Shown: one piece after another, positions 21,814 to 31,853 of the stretch
Layout: every line of letters starts with the position of its first letter
Numbering within the stretch: position 1 is the stretch's first letter
DNA from: Devosia geojensis
GTDB taxonomy: Bacteria > Pseudomonadota > Alphaproteobacteria > Rhizobiales > Devosiaceae
Assembly (NCBI RefSeq): GCF_000969415.1
Contig: NZ_JZEX01000192.1
Coordinates: 16,251 to 80,250, forward strand
Length of the DNA stretch: 64,000 bases
Reading direction: 5' to 3'
Program-made: the position numbers and the translations under genes
The notes under the pieces: model-generated
The model's database searches: none
What the model was told of the DNA's origin: nothing
The model's input: only the letters and a program-made list of their open reading frames with translations

Positions 21814-21839
21814 GGCGGCCCGGCCGGAGCCGGACCGCC
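21814..21839 (-). terminator. Hairpin after amtB copy 2
   Basis: On the minus strand GGCGGTCCGGC pairs with GCCGGGCCGCC (one wobble) around TCCG, 10 bases past the amtB stop. The T-tract is poor, but the position suggests transcript ending or a strong barrier between the two operons. Confidence 0.5.
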
Positions 21840-21848
21840 GGATTCACC

Positions 21849-23231
21849 TCAAGAGAACTCGGGATAGGCCTCGACGCCCACTTCCGCCTTATCGAGCCCC
21901 AGCGCCTCGTCTTCCTCGCTCGGGCGCAGGCCGATGACCGTCTTGATGACGAACCAGACCGCGAAGGAGACGATGAAGACGAAGAGGCCGACGATGACGA
22001 TGGAGGCGAGCTGGCCCCAGAGGGTCGCGTCGGGATTGGTGAAGACCACCGCGATGGTGCCCCAGATGCCAGCGAAGAGGTGCACGGGGATCGCGCCCAC
22101 CACGTCGTCGATCCTGAACCTGTCGAGCAGCGGAACCGTCAGCACCACGATGAGGCCGCCGACCGCGCCGATGAGGCTGGCGGTGCCGAGCCCCGGCATC
22201 AGCGGCTCGGCGGTGACCGAGACGAGCCCGGCGAGCGCCCCGTTGATGACGAAGGTCAGGTCAACCTTCTTGTAGATGATCTGGGTGAGGATCATCGCGG
22301 CCAGGGCCCCGCCGACGGCGCCGGCATTGGTGTTGGCCATGATGCGCCCGACATCCGAGACGTCGCCAACGGTGCCCATGGCGAGCTGGGAGGCGCCGTT
22401 GAAGCCGAACCAGCCGAGCCAGAGGATGAACATGCCGAGCGTGGCCAGCGGCATCGAGGAACCGGGCATGGCGTTGACGGTGCCGTCGGCGTTGTACTTG
22501 CCCTTGCGCGCGCCGAGCAGGATGGCGCCGGCGAGCGCCGCCCAGCCGCCGACCGAGTGCACGACCGTCGAGCCGGCGAAGTCGAGGAAGCCGAACTGCG
22601 TGTCGAGGAAGCCGCCGCCCCACTTCCAGGAGGCCTGGATCGGGTAGATCAGCGCCGTCAGCACGACGGTGAAGACCAGGAACGGCCAGATCCTGATGCG
22701 CTCGGCGAGCGTGCCCGAGACGATCGAGGCGGCCGTGGCGCAGAACATCACCTGGAAGAAGAAGTCGGCGCTGGTGGCCGCATAGGAGATGTCGGCCACC
22801 TCGCCGGTGCCCACGCCCACCGCTTCCAGAGCAGCGATGGCGAACGCGCCCAGATACCCGCCGGTCTCGTCCGAGCCGATGGCCCAGGCCCCCAGCGGAT
22901 ACATGAGGTTGTAGCCGATGAGGTAGTACATGATGCAGGCGATGGAAAAGAGCGAGATGTTCTTCAAAAGCTGCATGGAGACGTTCTTGGTGCGCACCAT
23001 GCCGGATTCGACCATGGCGAAGCCCGCGGCCATCCAGAACACCAGGAAACCGCCGATCAGCATCAGCAGCGAATTGAGGATGAAGACCATTTCATCGGGA
23101 AAGCCGGGAGCGGCGGCGGCCTCGGCGGCTTCGCCGGCGACCTCTGCGTCCTGGGCGAGGACCGGGAGCGCCAGGAGCAGCGATGCGGCGGCCGCAGTCC
23201 CGAGCAGTTTGATGGGCTTGATGTCCCTCAT
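21849..23231 (-). CDS. amtB: Ammonium transporter AmtB (copy 2)
   Basis: This 460-residue Amt protein is a clear paralogue of the copy at 19.7-21.1 kb but differs along its length, so it is not a recent duplicate. A signal-like N terminus with cleavage near VLAQD precedes about eleven membrane segments. Typical motifs include MAAGFAMVESGMVR, the pore GxTVVHxxGG form (GSTVVHSVGG) and a distinct C-terminal tail. It is read 35 bases after glnK copy 2. Confidence 0.95.
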   Translation of the reverse strand: MRDIKPIKLLGTAAAASLLLALPVLAQDAEVAGEAAEAAAAPGFPDEMVFILNSLLMLIGGFLVFWMAAGFAMVESGMVRTKNVSMQLLKNISLFSIACIMYYLIGYNLMYPLGAWAIGSDETGGYLGAFAIAALEAVGVGTGEVADISYAATSADFFFQVMFCATAASIVSGTLAERIRIWPFLVFTVVLTALIYPIQASWKWGGGFLDTQFGFLDFAGSTVVHSVGGWAALAGAILLGARKGKYNADGTVNAMPGSSMPLATLGMFILWLGWFGFNGASQLAMGTVGDVSDVGRIMANTNAGAVGGALAAMILTQIIYKKVDLTFVINGALAGLVSVTAEPLMPGLGTASLIGAVGGLIVVLTVPLLDRFRIDDVVGAIPVHLFAGIWGTIAVVFTNPDATLWGQLASIVIVGLFVFIVSFAVWFVIKTVIGLRPSEEDEALGLDKAEVGVEAYPEFS

Positions 23232-23266
23232 TGTCGTTTAATCCCCCATAAAAAAGAGCTGTGTTT

Positions 23267-23605
23267 CTAGAGCGCGGCGGCGCCGGTCTCACCCGTGCGG
23301 ATGCGGGTGACGGCCAGCAGGTCGAGGATGAAGATCTTGCCGTCGCCGATGCGCCCGGTCTGGGCGCTCTCGCGGATGGCGAACGCCACCGCGTCGGCCT
23401 GGCCGTCGTCGACGGCGATCTCGACCTTGAGCTTGGGCAGGAAGTGCACGGCATATTCCGTGCCGCGATAGATCTCGGAATGACCCTTCTGGCGGCCATA
23501 TCCCTTGACCTCGGTCACGGTCATGCCGTGGACGTCGAGCGAGTTGAGGGCCTGGCGGACCTCCTCGAGCCGCGACGGCTTGATGATTGCAACCACCAGC
23601 TTCAT
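23267..23605 (-). CDS. glnK: PII nitrogen regulatory protein GlnK (copy 2)
   Basis: This 112-residue PII protein is close to copy 1, with the same T-loop containing Tyr51 and the same end motif (TRIRTGETGAAAL). It heads the operon with amtB copy 2. An AAGGAG ribosome site precedes the start. Having its own amtB partner suggests two matched GlnK-AmtB pairs, possibly with different affinities or expression windows. Confidence 0.97.
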   Translation of the reverse strand: MKLVVAIIKPSRLEEVRQALNSLDVHGMTVTEVKGYGRQKGHSEIYRGTEYAVHFLPKLKVEIAVDDGQADAVAFAIRESAQTGRIGDGKIFILDLLAVTRIRTGETGAAAL

Positions 23606-23643
23606 GGATGCTCCTTTCTCAGCACATGCGATGACATGACTGA

Positions 23644-23659
23644 CTCAAGTCGCGTGCCA
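23644..23659 (-). promoter_or_regulatory. Sigma-54-like promoter of glnK copy 2
   Basis: The minus strand reads TGGCACGCGACTTGAG, with a perfect -24 TGGCACG and a -12 TTGAG at sigma-54 spacing. It matches the element before glnK copy 1 except in the spacer. It is about 40 bases upstream of the start. Confidence 0.65.
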
Positions 23660-23886
23660 AACTGCCGCCATAATCGACAACATGCTGATTCTTTTAGGAA
23701 AATTGGATCGAGATGTGCGCCGCGCCGCCGTTGCGCAACCGATGGGCGGCAACTTGCCGCCAAAATAACCAGCAACATTGCGATATTGACCACGAATTGA
23801 GCACTATTTCGGCGCGGCGTTGTGGCGGCTGGACTTTGCGCCGCCGGCGCGGGATTCTTGCCCGAACGAGACAGCGAGGCGCGACG

Positions 23887-25119
23887 ATGGCCCAGGCACA
23901 GGACGACATCCAGCGGTACGACATCCTGATCGTGGGCGGCGGGCCGGCAGGGCTGACGCTGGCGCTGGCCTTCGCGCGGTTCTTATCGGGCGCACACATC
24001 GGCCTCGTCGAGCGGCGGGCGCTCTCGGTGCCGAGGGACAGCCGGGCGAGCGCCATCGCCGCCGGGGTCAGGCGCATCTTCGAGACGCTCGGGATCTGGT
24101 CGCAGATGGAAGCCGCCGCCCAGCCGATCCGGGCGATGAAGATCACCGATTCGGGCACGGGCGACATCGCCCGGCCCCTGTTCCTAGATTTCGAGGGCGA
24201 CGTGGCACCCGGCGAGCCTTTCGCCCACATGGTGCCCAATACGACGATGGCAGAGGTGCTGCTGGAGGCGATCGAGGGCCGGATCGAGGTCATCGCGCCG
24301 GCCGAGGTCGCCGGCTTCGTCGTCGAGGGGAACCTCGCGCGGTTGCGGCTCGCCGACGCACGGCTCCTCGCCGCTCCGCTGATTGCCGCGGCCGACGGGG
24401 CGCAGTCGGGCCTGCGCACCATGGCCGGCATCTCCACCGTCGGCTACGACTACCACCAGGCTGGGATCGTCACCACCATCGGCCACGAGCTCGACCACGA
24501 GGGCGTCGCCTACGAGCACTTCCGGCCGGCCGGCCCCTTCGCCAGCCTGCCGCTCCCCGGCAAGCGCTCCTCGCTCGTCTGGACCGAGAGCACCACCGAG
24601 GCGGCGCGGCTGACCACCCTCGATCCCGAGGCGCTCGCCCGCGAGATCGAGGCGGCGATGGGCTCGACCCTCGGCGCCGTCACCATCGAGGAGCGGGTGC
24701 AGAGCTTTCCGCTGCGCCTGCAGATCGCCCGCCAGTTCGCCGGCGAGCGGCTGGCGCTCATCGGCGACGCGGCCCATGTCATCCACCCGATTGCCGGCCA
24801 GGGGCTCAATCTCGGCCTCAAGGACGTGGCCGCGCTCGCAGAAGCGGCGATCGAGGCGATGCGGCTGGGGATGGACCCGGGCGCTCCCGACGTGCTCGAT
24901 CGCTACCAGCGCTGGCGCCGGTTCGACACGGCGCAGATGGCGCTGGTGACCGACGGCATGAACCGGCTGTTTTCCAACGACATCGCCCCGGTACGGGCGT
25001 TGCGCGACGTCGGTCTCGGCCTCGTCGACCGCGCCGGACCGGTCAAGAACGCGATGATCCGCGTCGCCGCCGGCGTTTCGGCAAGCGGCCCGCGGCTGCT
25101 GCGCGGCCACCCGATCTGA
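23887..25119 (+). CDS. UbiH/Coq6-family FAD-dependent monooxygenase
   Basis: This 410-residue flavoprotein has the Rossmann FAD motif GGGPAG near residue 20, a DG-type middle motif (AADGAQSGLR) and the FAD-ribityl motif GDAAHVIHPIAGQGLNLGLKD. This is the ubiquinone-hydroxylase family pattern (UbiH, UbiF, VisC). Its likely role is a ring hydroxylation in ubiquinone biosynthesis, but the position on the ring cannot be told. ATG 23887 is chosen because the FAD motif then lies at the normal distance. It is divergent from glnK copy 2. Confidence 0.88.
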   Translation: MAQAQDDIQRYDILIVGGGPAGLTLALAFARFLSGAHIGLVERRALSVPRDSRASAIAAGVRRIFETLGIWSQMEAAAQPIRAMKITDSGTGDIARPLFLDFEGDVAPGEPFAHMVPNTTMAEVLLEAIEGRIEVIAPAEVAGFVVEGNLARLRLADARLLAAPLIAAADGAQSGLRTMAGISTVGYDYHQAGIVTTIGHELDHEGVAYEHFRPAGPFASLPLPGKRSSLVWTESTTEAARLTTLDPEALAREIEAAMGSTLGAVTIEERVQSFPLRLQIARQFAGERLALIGDAAHVIHPIAGQGLNLGLKDVAALAEAAIEAMRLGMDPGAPDVLDRYQRWRRFDTAQMALVTDGMNRLFSNDIAPVRALRDVGLGLVDRAGPVKNAMIRVAAGVSASGPRLLRGHPI

Positions 25120-25144
25120 TTGCCGCTCACCACTTCATTGCCGC

Positions 25145-25185
25145 TTGACAAAGCGCGTGTTCTATATAACAATATAGTTATAGAA
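25145..25185 (+). promoter_or_regulatory. Promoter with palindromic operator of the ArsR gene
   Basis: A consensus -35 TTGACA (25145-25150) is followed by an AT-rich inverted repeat TTCTATA (25160-25166) and TATAGAA (25179-25185) that covers the -10 area (AACAAT or ACAATA at 17-18 bp spacing). The only strongly AT-rich stretch in the neighbourhood, it is what an autorepressing ArsR dimer would bind. Confidence 0.65.
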
Positions 25186-25200
25186 TGTTCAGGTTATGAA

Positions 25201-25554
25201 ATGACCGAGTCCGAACGCCTCGACGCCACCTTCACCGCCCTCGCCGACCCGACCCGCCGGGCGATCCTCGCCCGGCTGATCGAGGGAGAGGCTTCGGTGA
25301 TGGAGCTGGCCGAACCCTTCGCCATGAGCCAGCCGGCGATTTCCAAGCACCTGAAGATGCTGGAGCGCGCCGGGCTCATCTCGCGCGGGCGCGACGCGCA
25401 GCGCCGCCCCTGCCGCATCGAGGGCGAGGCCCTGAAGGCCGCGACCGGCTGGCTCGAACAGTACCGCAAGGTCTGGGAAGGCAATTTTCGCCGTCTGGAC
25501 GCTCTGCTGGACGATCTTCAGTCGACCGCCGGCCGGCCCGAGCGCGACAACTGA
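25201..25554 (+). CDS. ArsR-family winged-helix repressor
   Basis: This 117-residue regulator has a winged-helix core: LADPTRRAILARL, then the recognition helix AMSQPAISKHLKMLERAGLI, then the wing RGRDAQRRPCRI. No paired-Cys metal site is visible, so it probably senses something other than arsenite. ATG 25201 follows the palindromic promoter directly. It heads a small operon with two SRPBCC proteins, a common pairing. Confidence 0.9.
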   Translation: MTESERLDATFTALADPTRRAILARLIEGEASVMELAEPFAMSQPAISKHLKMLERAGLISRGRDAQRRPCRIEGEALKAATGWLEQYRKVWEGNFRRLDALLDDLQSTAGRPERDN

Positions 25555-25576
25555 GAACAGCACCGAGGAGGCAACG

Positions 25577-26071
25577 ATGCCGAGCAAACTGGAAGTACGG
25601 GCAGACGGCGAGAGCGCCGTGGTGATCGAACGCAGCTTCGCGGCGCCGCCTGAGCTGGTCTTCGACTGCTGGACCAAGCCGCAATTCGTCAAGCAATGGC
25701 TGACCGGCCCCGACGGCTGGCGCTTCACGGTCTGCGAGATCGACCTCAGGGTCGGCGGGCAATACCGCTATGTCTGGCAGAACACGCAAGGGGTCAGCAT
25801 GGGCATGACCGGGACGCTCAAGGAAATCGTGCGCCCGGAAAAACTCGTTTCGAGCGAGATCTTCGACGAGGACTGGACGGGCGGCGAAGCGCTGGTCACC
25901 GCGGTGTTCTCGCGCGAAGACGGAGGCACCAGGGTCACGCAGACCGTCCTCTATTCCTCGGCCCAGGCCCGCGAAGGCGCGCTCGCCAGCGGCATGACCG
26001 AGGGCATGGAGGCCGGCTACCAGCGGCTCGACCGCGTGTTGGAGGGACTGACGACGCAGAAGGCGTCGTAG
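25577..26071 (+). CDS. SRPBCC (AHSA1-like) domain protein, cytoplasmic
   Basis: This 164-residue protein has the START/AHSA1 beginning (SFAAPPELVFDCWT, then KQWLTGPDGW). The strand pattern and C-terminal helix (EGMEAGYQRLDRVLEGL) complete the hydrophobic-pocket fold. Such proteins bind small hydrophobic ligands, and they often accompany ArsR repressors. The ribosome site is GAGGAG. The ligand is unknown. Confidence 0.87.
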   Translation: MPSKLEVRADGESAVVIERSFAAPPELVFDCWTKPQFVKQWLTGPDGWRFTVCEIDLRVGGQYRYVWQNTQGVSMGMTGTLKEIVRPEKLVSSEIFDEDWTGGEALVTAVFSREDGGTRVTQTVLYSSAQAREGALASGMTEGMEAGYQRLDRVLEGLTTQKAS

Positions 26072-26116
26072 CCCTCGTCATTCAAATCGGATTTCATCGC
26101 ATCAAGGGAGGGTGCC

Positions 26117-26659
26117 ATGGATCGACTTGCCCTGAGGACTGCGGCGGCCGTCGCGTTCTGCCTTACCGGCGCCACCACGGCGCAGGAGACGCACGACCTC
26201 GAGATCACCCGCGAGTTCGAAGCGCCCGTCGAGGCGGTATGGAACGCGTGGAGCGACGGCGATGCCGTCAGGGCCTGGTGGGGACCGCGGGGCTTCACCG
26301 TTCCGGTGGCGCAGATGGACTTCCGCATCGGCGGCACCTCGCTCGTCTGCATGCGCCCGCCACAGGGACCAGACCTCTGCAACAGCTGGACTTACAGCCA
26401 GATCGTGCCCCATGAGCGGATCGCGTTCGACCTCGATTTCGTCGATGTCGAGGGCGAGCCCGTCGATCCCGCCGCCATCGGCCTGCCGCCCGATATCCCC
26501 GACGTCGTGCCGCACCTCGTCACCTTCGAGGCGACGGACACCGGCGGCACGCGCATGAGCGTGCTCGAAAAGGGCTACGGGTCGGCCAAGACCGTCGAGA
26601 TGTCGCGCATGGGGCTCGAGCAAGTGCTCGACAAGATGGCCGCCTACCTCGCGGAGTAG
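26117..26659 (+). CDS. Exported SRPBCC (AHSA1-like) domain protein
   Basis: This 180-residue SRPBCC protein (FEAPVEAVWNAWSDGD, then RAWWGPRGF) is preceded by a signal peptide with an Ala/Val/Phe core and cleavage near TTAQE (about residue 23). AHSA1-type proteins are usually cytosolic, so export is unusual. It starts 45 bases after its cytoplasmic relative and three bases before the AlkD-like gene. Confidence 0.82.
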   Translation: MDRLALRTAAAVAFCLTGATTAQETHDLEITREFEAPVEAVWNAWSDGDAVRAWWGPRGFTVPVAQMDFRIGGTSLVCMRPPQGPDLCNSWTYSQIVPHERIAFDLDFVDVEGEPVDPAAIGLPPDIPDVVPHLVTFEATDTGGTRMSVLEKGYGSAKTVEMSRMGLEQVLDKMAAYLAE

Positions 26660-26662
26660 CCG

Positions 26663-27394
26663 ATGAGCGATCCGACGCCGACCGCCGAGGCCTTCATCGC
26701 CGCCCTCTGGGCCAACCAGTCCGACGCGGAGCTGAAGAAGATCGCCCGCTATTTCAAGGCGGGACCCGGCGACTATGGCGAGGGCGACCGCTTCATCGGC
26801 GTGCGCATGGGAACCGTCTTCGAGCTGGCCAAGGCACACATCGCCATGCCCCTCGGCGAGATCGAGGAGCTCCTCGACAGCGACATCCATGAGGCGCGGG
26901 CCGGCGCCGTCTCGATCATGGCCAGGAAGGCGGCGGCGAAAAAGACCGGCGAGGAGGGGCGGCGCGAACTCTTTGAGCTCTACCTGCGCCGGCACGAGCG
27001 CATCAACAACTGGGACCTCGTCGACCTCGGCGCCTGGAACGTCGTCGGGCGCTATCTCGCCGACAAGCCGCGCGACGTGCTCTACCAGCTGGCGCGTTCG
27101 CAAAACCTCTGGGAGCGACGCACGGCGATCCTTGCGACCCTGCATTTCGTCAAGCAGGGCGAAGCAGACGATGCGCTGGCGCTGGCCGAACGTCTCCTCG
27201 CCGATGAGGAAGACCTCATCCACAAGGCCGTCGGCGGCGTGCTGCGCGCGCTCACCGGCAAGCACCGCGAGCGGCTGACGGCCTTCCTTGAGCGGCATGC
27301 GCCCACCATGCCGCGCGTGATGCTGCGCTACGCGATCGAGCACTTCCCGCCCGAGGAGCGGGCGCACTACATGGGGTTGAAGAAGAAGCCCTAA
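26663..27394 (+). CDS. AlkD-like DNA alkylation repair protein
   Basis: This 243-residue all-helical HEAT-like repeat protein fits DNA glycosylases of the AlkC/AlkD group, which remove N3- and N7-alkylated purines. The INNWDLVDLGAW segment (about residue 112) contains the Trp and Asp residues placed as in AlkD. WERRTAIL and the repeated helical spacing agree. Its TAA (27392-27394) overlaps the stop of the convergent Trm112-like gene. Confidence 0.85.
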   Translation: MSDPTPTAEAFIAALWANQSDAELKKIARYFKAGPGDYGEGDRFIGVRMGTVFELAKAHIAMPLGEIEELLDSDIHEARAGAVSIMARKAAAKKTGEEGRRELFELYLRRHERINNWDLVDLGAWNVVGRYLADKPRDVLYQLARSQNLWERRTAILATLHFVKQGEADDALALAERLLADEEDLIHKAVGGVLRALTGKHRERLTAFLERHAPTMPRVMLRYAIEHFPPEERAHYMGLKKKP

Positions 27395-27600
27395 AGCACC
27401 GTCTTGATCTCGTCCGGATCGAAGCTTCTCGCCTCGTCGAGGCTGAGCATCGGCACGCCCTGGCGGATGGGGAAGGCGAGGCGCGCGGCGATCGAGATGA
27501 GCTCGCTGCCGTCCGGGGAAAGCGTCAGCCGCGTCTTGGTCAGCGGACAGACCAGTATTTCGAGGGTGCGGACGTCGACGACGTGGCGCGGCTCGGTCAT
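27391..27600 (-). CDS. Trm112-like (UPF0434/YcaR) small protein
   Basis: This 69-residue protein has the family pattern LEILVCPLTKTRL, a strand pair, and LAFPIRQGVPMLSLDEAR. Trm112 proteins activate methyltransferases in eukaryotes; bacterial members are little studied. Only the first of the usual metal-binding Cys is visible (CPLT), so zinc binding may be lost. It is the last gene of a minus-strand operon. Confidence 0.88.
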   Translation of the reverse strand: MTEPRHVVDVRTLEILVCPLTKTRLTLSPDGSELISIAARLAFPIRQGVPMLSLDEARSFDPDEIKTVL

Positions 27601-27617
27601 CGCCTCCGGCTCCCCTG

Positions 27618-28331
27618 TCAGTTGAGCGGCGCCCCGCCCCCGGCGCCGCCGCGATGCATCTCGTATTCGGTCATGGCGATGAGCGTCTCGGCGCGATCGA
27701 GGAGGGATGGCGCCTCCAGCAGCACCTGCTTTTCGGCCGCCCCATAGGGCGAAACCATGCAGCAGAAATTGACGAGGTCGGCGGTGCCGGTGCGCTCGAT
27801 CTCGTCCCAGTTGAGCTCGATATTGGCGAACTCGGCATAGTCGCGCATCATCTTGACGAAGCGCTCGCGGTCGACCTCCTCCTCGCCGTGGTCGCGCACG
27901 AAATCGCTGGCGAAGGGCGTGGTGTCGATGACGCATTGCCGGAAGGGCGTCATCACGGTGAGCTCGGATTTCAGCATGAACCGCGTGATGCCCTCGAGGA
28001 TGATGAAGTAGCGCCCTTCCCCGTTCTCCTCGAAATGCGTCAGGCGCCCGAGGCACCCGATCTTCTGCAGGGGCGCGCGGCCCGGCGGGCTTTCGAGCGA
28101 GGTGTCCTCGGGCTGGATGAGGCCGACGAGCCGGTCGCCGCGCAGCGCCGCGTCGACCATCTCGACATAGCGCGGCTCGAAGATGTTGAGCGGCCGGTGC
28201 GAGAAAGGCAGCAACAGGGCTCCGCTCAGTGGGAAGACCGGAACGGAATTGGGAACATCGAGGGGCGAAACGGGGCGCTTGAGCATGGCTTTTACTGGTC
28301 TGTGAGCCCGGCCAACGGCCGGGCCCGTCAT
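27618..28331 (-). CDS. Lon N-terminal (substrate-binding) domain protein
   Basis: This is a stand-alone Lon-N domain of up to 237 residues with no ATPase or protease part. It starts with the hallmark VPVFPLSGALLLPFSHRPLN and then IFEPRY. It may present substrates or act on its own; the role is unknown. The start at 28331 lies ten bases after the thioredoxin stop; ATG 28286 is an alternative that removes 15 residues. Neither has a strong ribosome site. Confidence 0.88.
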   Translation of the reverse strand: MTGPAVGRAHRPVKAMLKRPVSPLDVPNSVPVFPLSGALLLPFSHRPLNIFEPRYVEMVDAALRGDRLVGLIQPEDTSLESPPGRAPLQKIGCLGRLTHFEENGEGRYFIILEGITRFMLKSELTVMTPFRQCVIDTTPFASDFVRDHGEEEVDRERFVKMMRDYAEFANIELNWDEIERTGTADLVNFCCMVSPYGAAEKQVLLEAPSLLDRAETLIAMTEYEMHRGGAGGGAPLN

Positions 28332-28340
28332 TGTACCTAG

Positions 28341-29285
28341 TTAGGAAAAGAGTGCGGCGGAAAGCAGCCGACGGCCCCTGACGGTCGCCGGGTCCTTGGG
28401 ACCCCAGGCCTCGAAGAGCTCGATGAGCTTCCTGCGCGCCCCGTCCTCGTTCCAGGCGCGGTCGCGTTTCATCAGCGCCACCAACGCCTCGGCGGCGGCG
28501 AGCCGGTCGCCCTGCGCGTTGAGCACGACCGCGAGGTCGAAGCGGGCCTGGTGATCGTCCGGATCGGCGTCGAGCCGCGCCTTGAGGCCATCGGCTTCGC
28601 CGAGGCCGGCAGCCTCGGTCAGGAGCTTGAGGGACCCGGCGAGCGCGGCATAATCGTCGCCGGTGCGGGCCTCCTCGGGGATCATGTCGAAGGTCGCCTG
28701 CGCCTGTTCGCTCTCGCCGGCAGCGAGGTAGACCTTGGCAAGGCCGATGAGCGCGGCGGCGTGCGTCGGCTCGCGCTGCAAGACGAGGCCGAAGATCTGG
28801 GCGGCGCGCGACAGGTCCCCCTGACCGAGCGCTTCGTTGGCGGCCGCCAGCGCCTCGCCGATCTGCTCCTCGAGCGAGCCCGCCTGCGGCTGCGGGGCGG
28901 GAGCGGCGGCGATGACGCGGTCGGCGAAGCGCCGCACCTCGCTCTCGGGCATGGCGCCCATGAACGCGTCCACGGGCCGCCCGCCGGCGAAGGCGAAGAC
29001 GGCGGGGATCGACTGGATGCCGAGTTGACCGGCGATGGCCGGATTCTCGTCGATGTTGATCTTGACGAGGCGGATTTTGCCGGCCTTCTCGTTGACGACC
29101 TTCTCGAGGGCGGGGGTCAACTGCCGGCAGGGGCCGCACCAGGGCGCCCAGAAATCGACAAGCACCGGCGCCTCGAGCGAAGCGTCGATCACATCGGCCT
29201 TAAAGGCGCGGTCCGACGAATCCGTGACGAAGCCGCCGGCCGGTTGCGTTGCCTCTGCGGGGGAGCCATTGAGGGTGATGGTCAT
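28341..29285 (-). CDS. Thioredoxin-TPR protein (CnoX/YbbN-like chaperedoxin)
   Basis: This 314-residue protein has an N-terminal thioredoxin domain with WCGPC (Cys50 and Cys53) and a C-terminal array of TPR-like helices (about 120-300). E. coli CnoX has this layout and protects unfolding proteins during oxidative stress. The intact CGPC suggests a redox-active form, which E. coli CnoX lacks. It heads the operon with the Lon-N and Trm112-like genes. Confidence 0.9.
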   Translation of the reverse strand: MTITLNGSPAEATQPAGGFVTDSSDRAFKADVIDASLEAPVLVDFWAPWCGPCRQLTPALEKVVNEKAGKIRLVKINIDENPAIAGQLGIQSIPAVFAFAGGRPVDAFMGAMPESEVRRFADRVIAAAPAPQPQAGSLEEQIGEALAAANEALGQGDLSRAAQIFGLVLQREPTHAAALIGLAKVYLAAGESEQAQATFDMIPEEARTGDDYAALAGSLKLLTEAAGLGEADGLKARLDADPDDHQARFDLAVVLNAQGDRLAAAEALVALMKRDRAWNEDGARRKLIELFEAWGPKDPATVRGRRLLSAALFS

Positions 29286-29400
29286 CGAAAAAGGGCCTTC
29301 GTGCGTTCTTGTTTAGAATGCTTATAGCTCTTCTTGCGCCGCAAAGCAGGCACCTGGCAACCCTCATGGGGAACGAAGCCGCAAGGCGCCAAAATATGGG

Positions 29401-29429
29401 TTGCAATCGAGCTTTCGATTGGGCATATA
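29401..29429 (+). promoter_or_regulatory. Promoter of tRNA-Gly
   Basis: A -35 TTGCAA (29401-29406) and -10 CATATA (29424-29429) are spaced by 17 bp, ending about 41 bases before the tRNA. Confidence 0.5.
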
Positions 29430-29470
29430 GGCGCGCGTCGCGGTGCCAACAAGCGCCGGGGGCATGGAGC

Positions 29471-29545
29471 GCGGGTGTAGCTCAGGGGTAGAGCATAACC
29501 TTGCCAAGGTTAGGGTCGTGGGTTCGAATCCCATCGCCCGCTCCA
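29471..29545 (+). tRNA. tRNA-Gly (anticodon GCC)
   Basis: The full cloverleaf folds. Acceptor GCGGGTG pairs with CGCCCGC, and the D arm GCTC/GAGC and anticodon stem AACCT/AGGTT close properly. The anticodon GCC is at 29503-29505. The T arm GTGGG-TTCGAAT-CCCAT is present, and CCA is encoded. Its 3' half from the anticodon stem onward is repeated at 50.7 kb, marking it as the attachment site of the following island. Confidence 0.98.
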
Positions 29546-29608
29546 AATATCAAGGCTCGGCAAAGCCTCGATGACAAAAGGGCCGCAAGGGCCTTTTTTG
29601 CTTTTCAG
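29499..29608. repeat. Left direct repeat (att-like, tRNA-Gly 3' half plus terminator)
   Basis: This 110-base stretch from the anticodon stem CCTTGCCAAGG through the tRNA end, a short spacer and a T-rich terminator recurs at 50675-50783 with only a few differences (CTCGG/CTGGG and AAGGGCC/AAGGCCC plus one T). It is the left boundary of the proposed island. Confidence 0.85.
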
Positions 29609-29859
29609 ACATCGTCGGAATGCTGCGGTTGGAGGCTCTAGTCCATTCTGGTTCCGCGCAGCCCTAACGCAGCACCTGCCGGTCGATACTGACTTGCCAC
29701 CTCCAGTGGTAGGCTTACGCATCAGGATTCCCTTCCGCTTCCCGGATTATCGCATCGGCCCCGATCGCTCTGCTGACGAGGATGAATTCAGCCGCGTCCA
29801 GGCGGCATGCCAGGGCCGGCACGGGCGCGCCGGAAGCTCGCGGCATGACGCCGGGCGCC
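29609..29859. other. Left-end island spacer without a gene
   Basis: These 251 bases lie between the left repeat and the end of the ABC ATPase gene. Short open frames on both strands are not gene-like. I see no integrase remnant I can defend. Confidence 0.4.
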
Positions 29860-31665
<1,806 letters not shown>

Positions 31666-31780
31666 CGCGTGCTCCTCCGCAAGGGGTGCCCGAAACGCGC
31701 GTCCCGGTCTTTGCCGGCGCCGTCGGGTCATGTCAGGCTGCCGTGCCGGTGCACGACGGTTCGCGGCATCTAGCGGCGCC

Positions 31781-31853
31781 TGACATCATTTGTCAAGTTA
31801 TCACTGACATGTTTGAGCTGTGCTTTTCATGCTGAAAACAGATGATTTTCAGC
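31781..31853. promoter_or_regulatory. Divergent promoter region with inverted repeats
   Basis: The gap between the ATPase and kinase genes holds TGACA-TCATT-TGTCA (31781-31795), a further TGACA at 31805-31809, and a perfect 8-bp inverted repeat GCTGAAAA-N7-TTTTCAGC (31831-31853). They are candidate operators for the GntR protein encoded downstream. Confidence 0.4.

Noticed and set aside
21726..23270. 514-codon + strand open frame opposite amtB copy 2
   Set aside because: Antisense to a clear membrane protein; acidic/Arg-rich translation without family motifs.
29510..29722. Small minus-strand frame ending in WDSNPRP near the tRNA (also seen at 50686-51087)
   Set aside because: The peptide is the antisense reading of tRNA-Gly and its terminator, a well-known annotation artefact.
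29546..29859. Integrase remnant at the island's left end
   Set aside because: Short frames here show none of the R-H-R-Y tyrosine-recombinase motifs, so I cannot support it.
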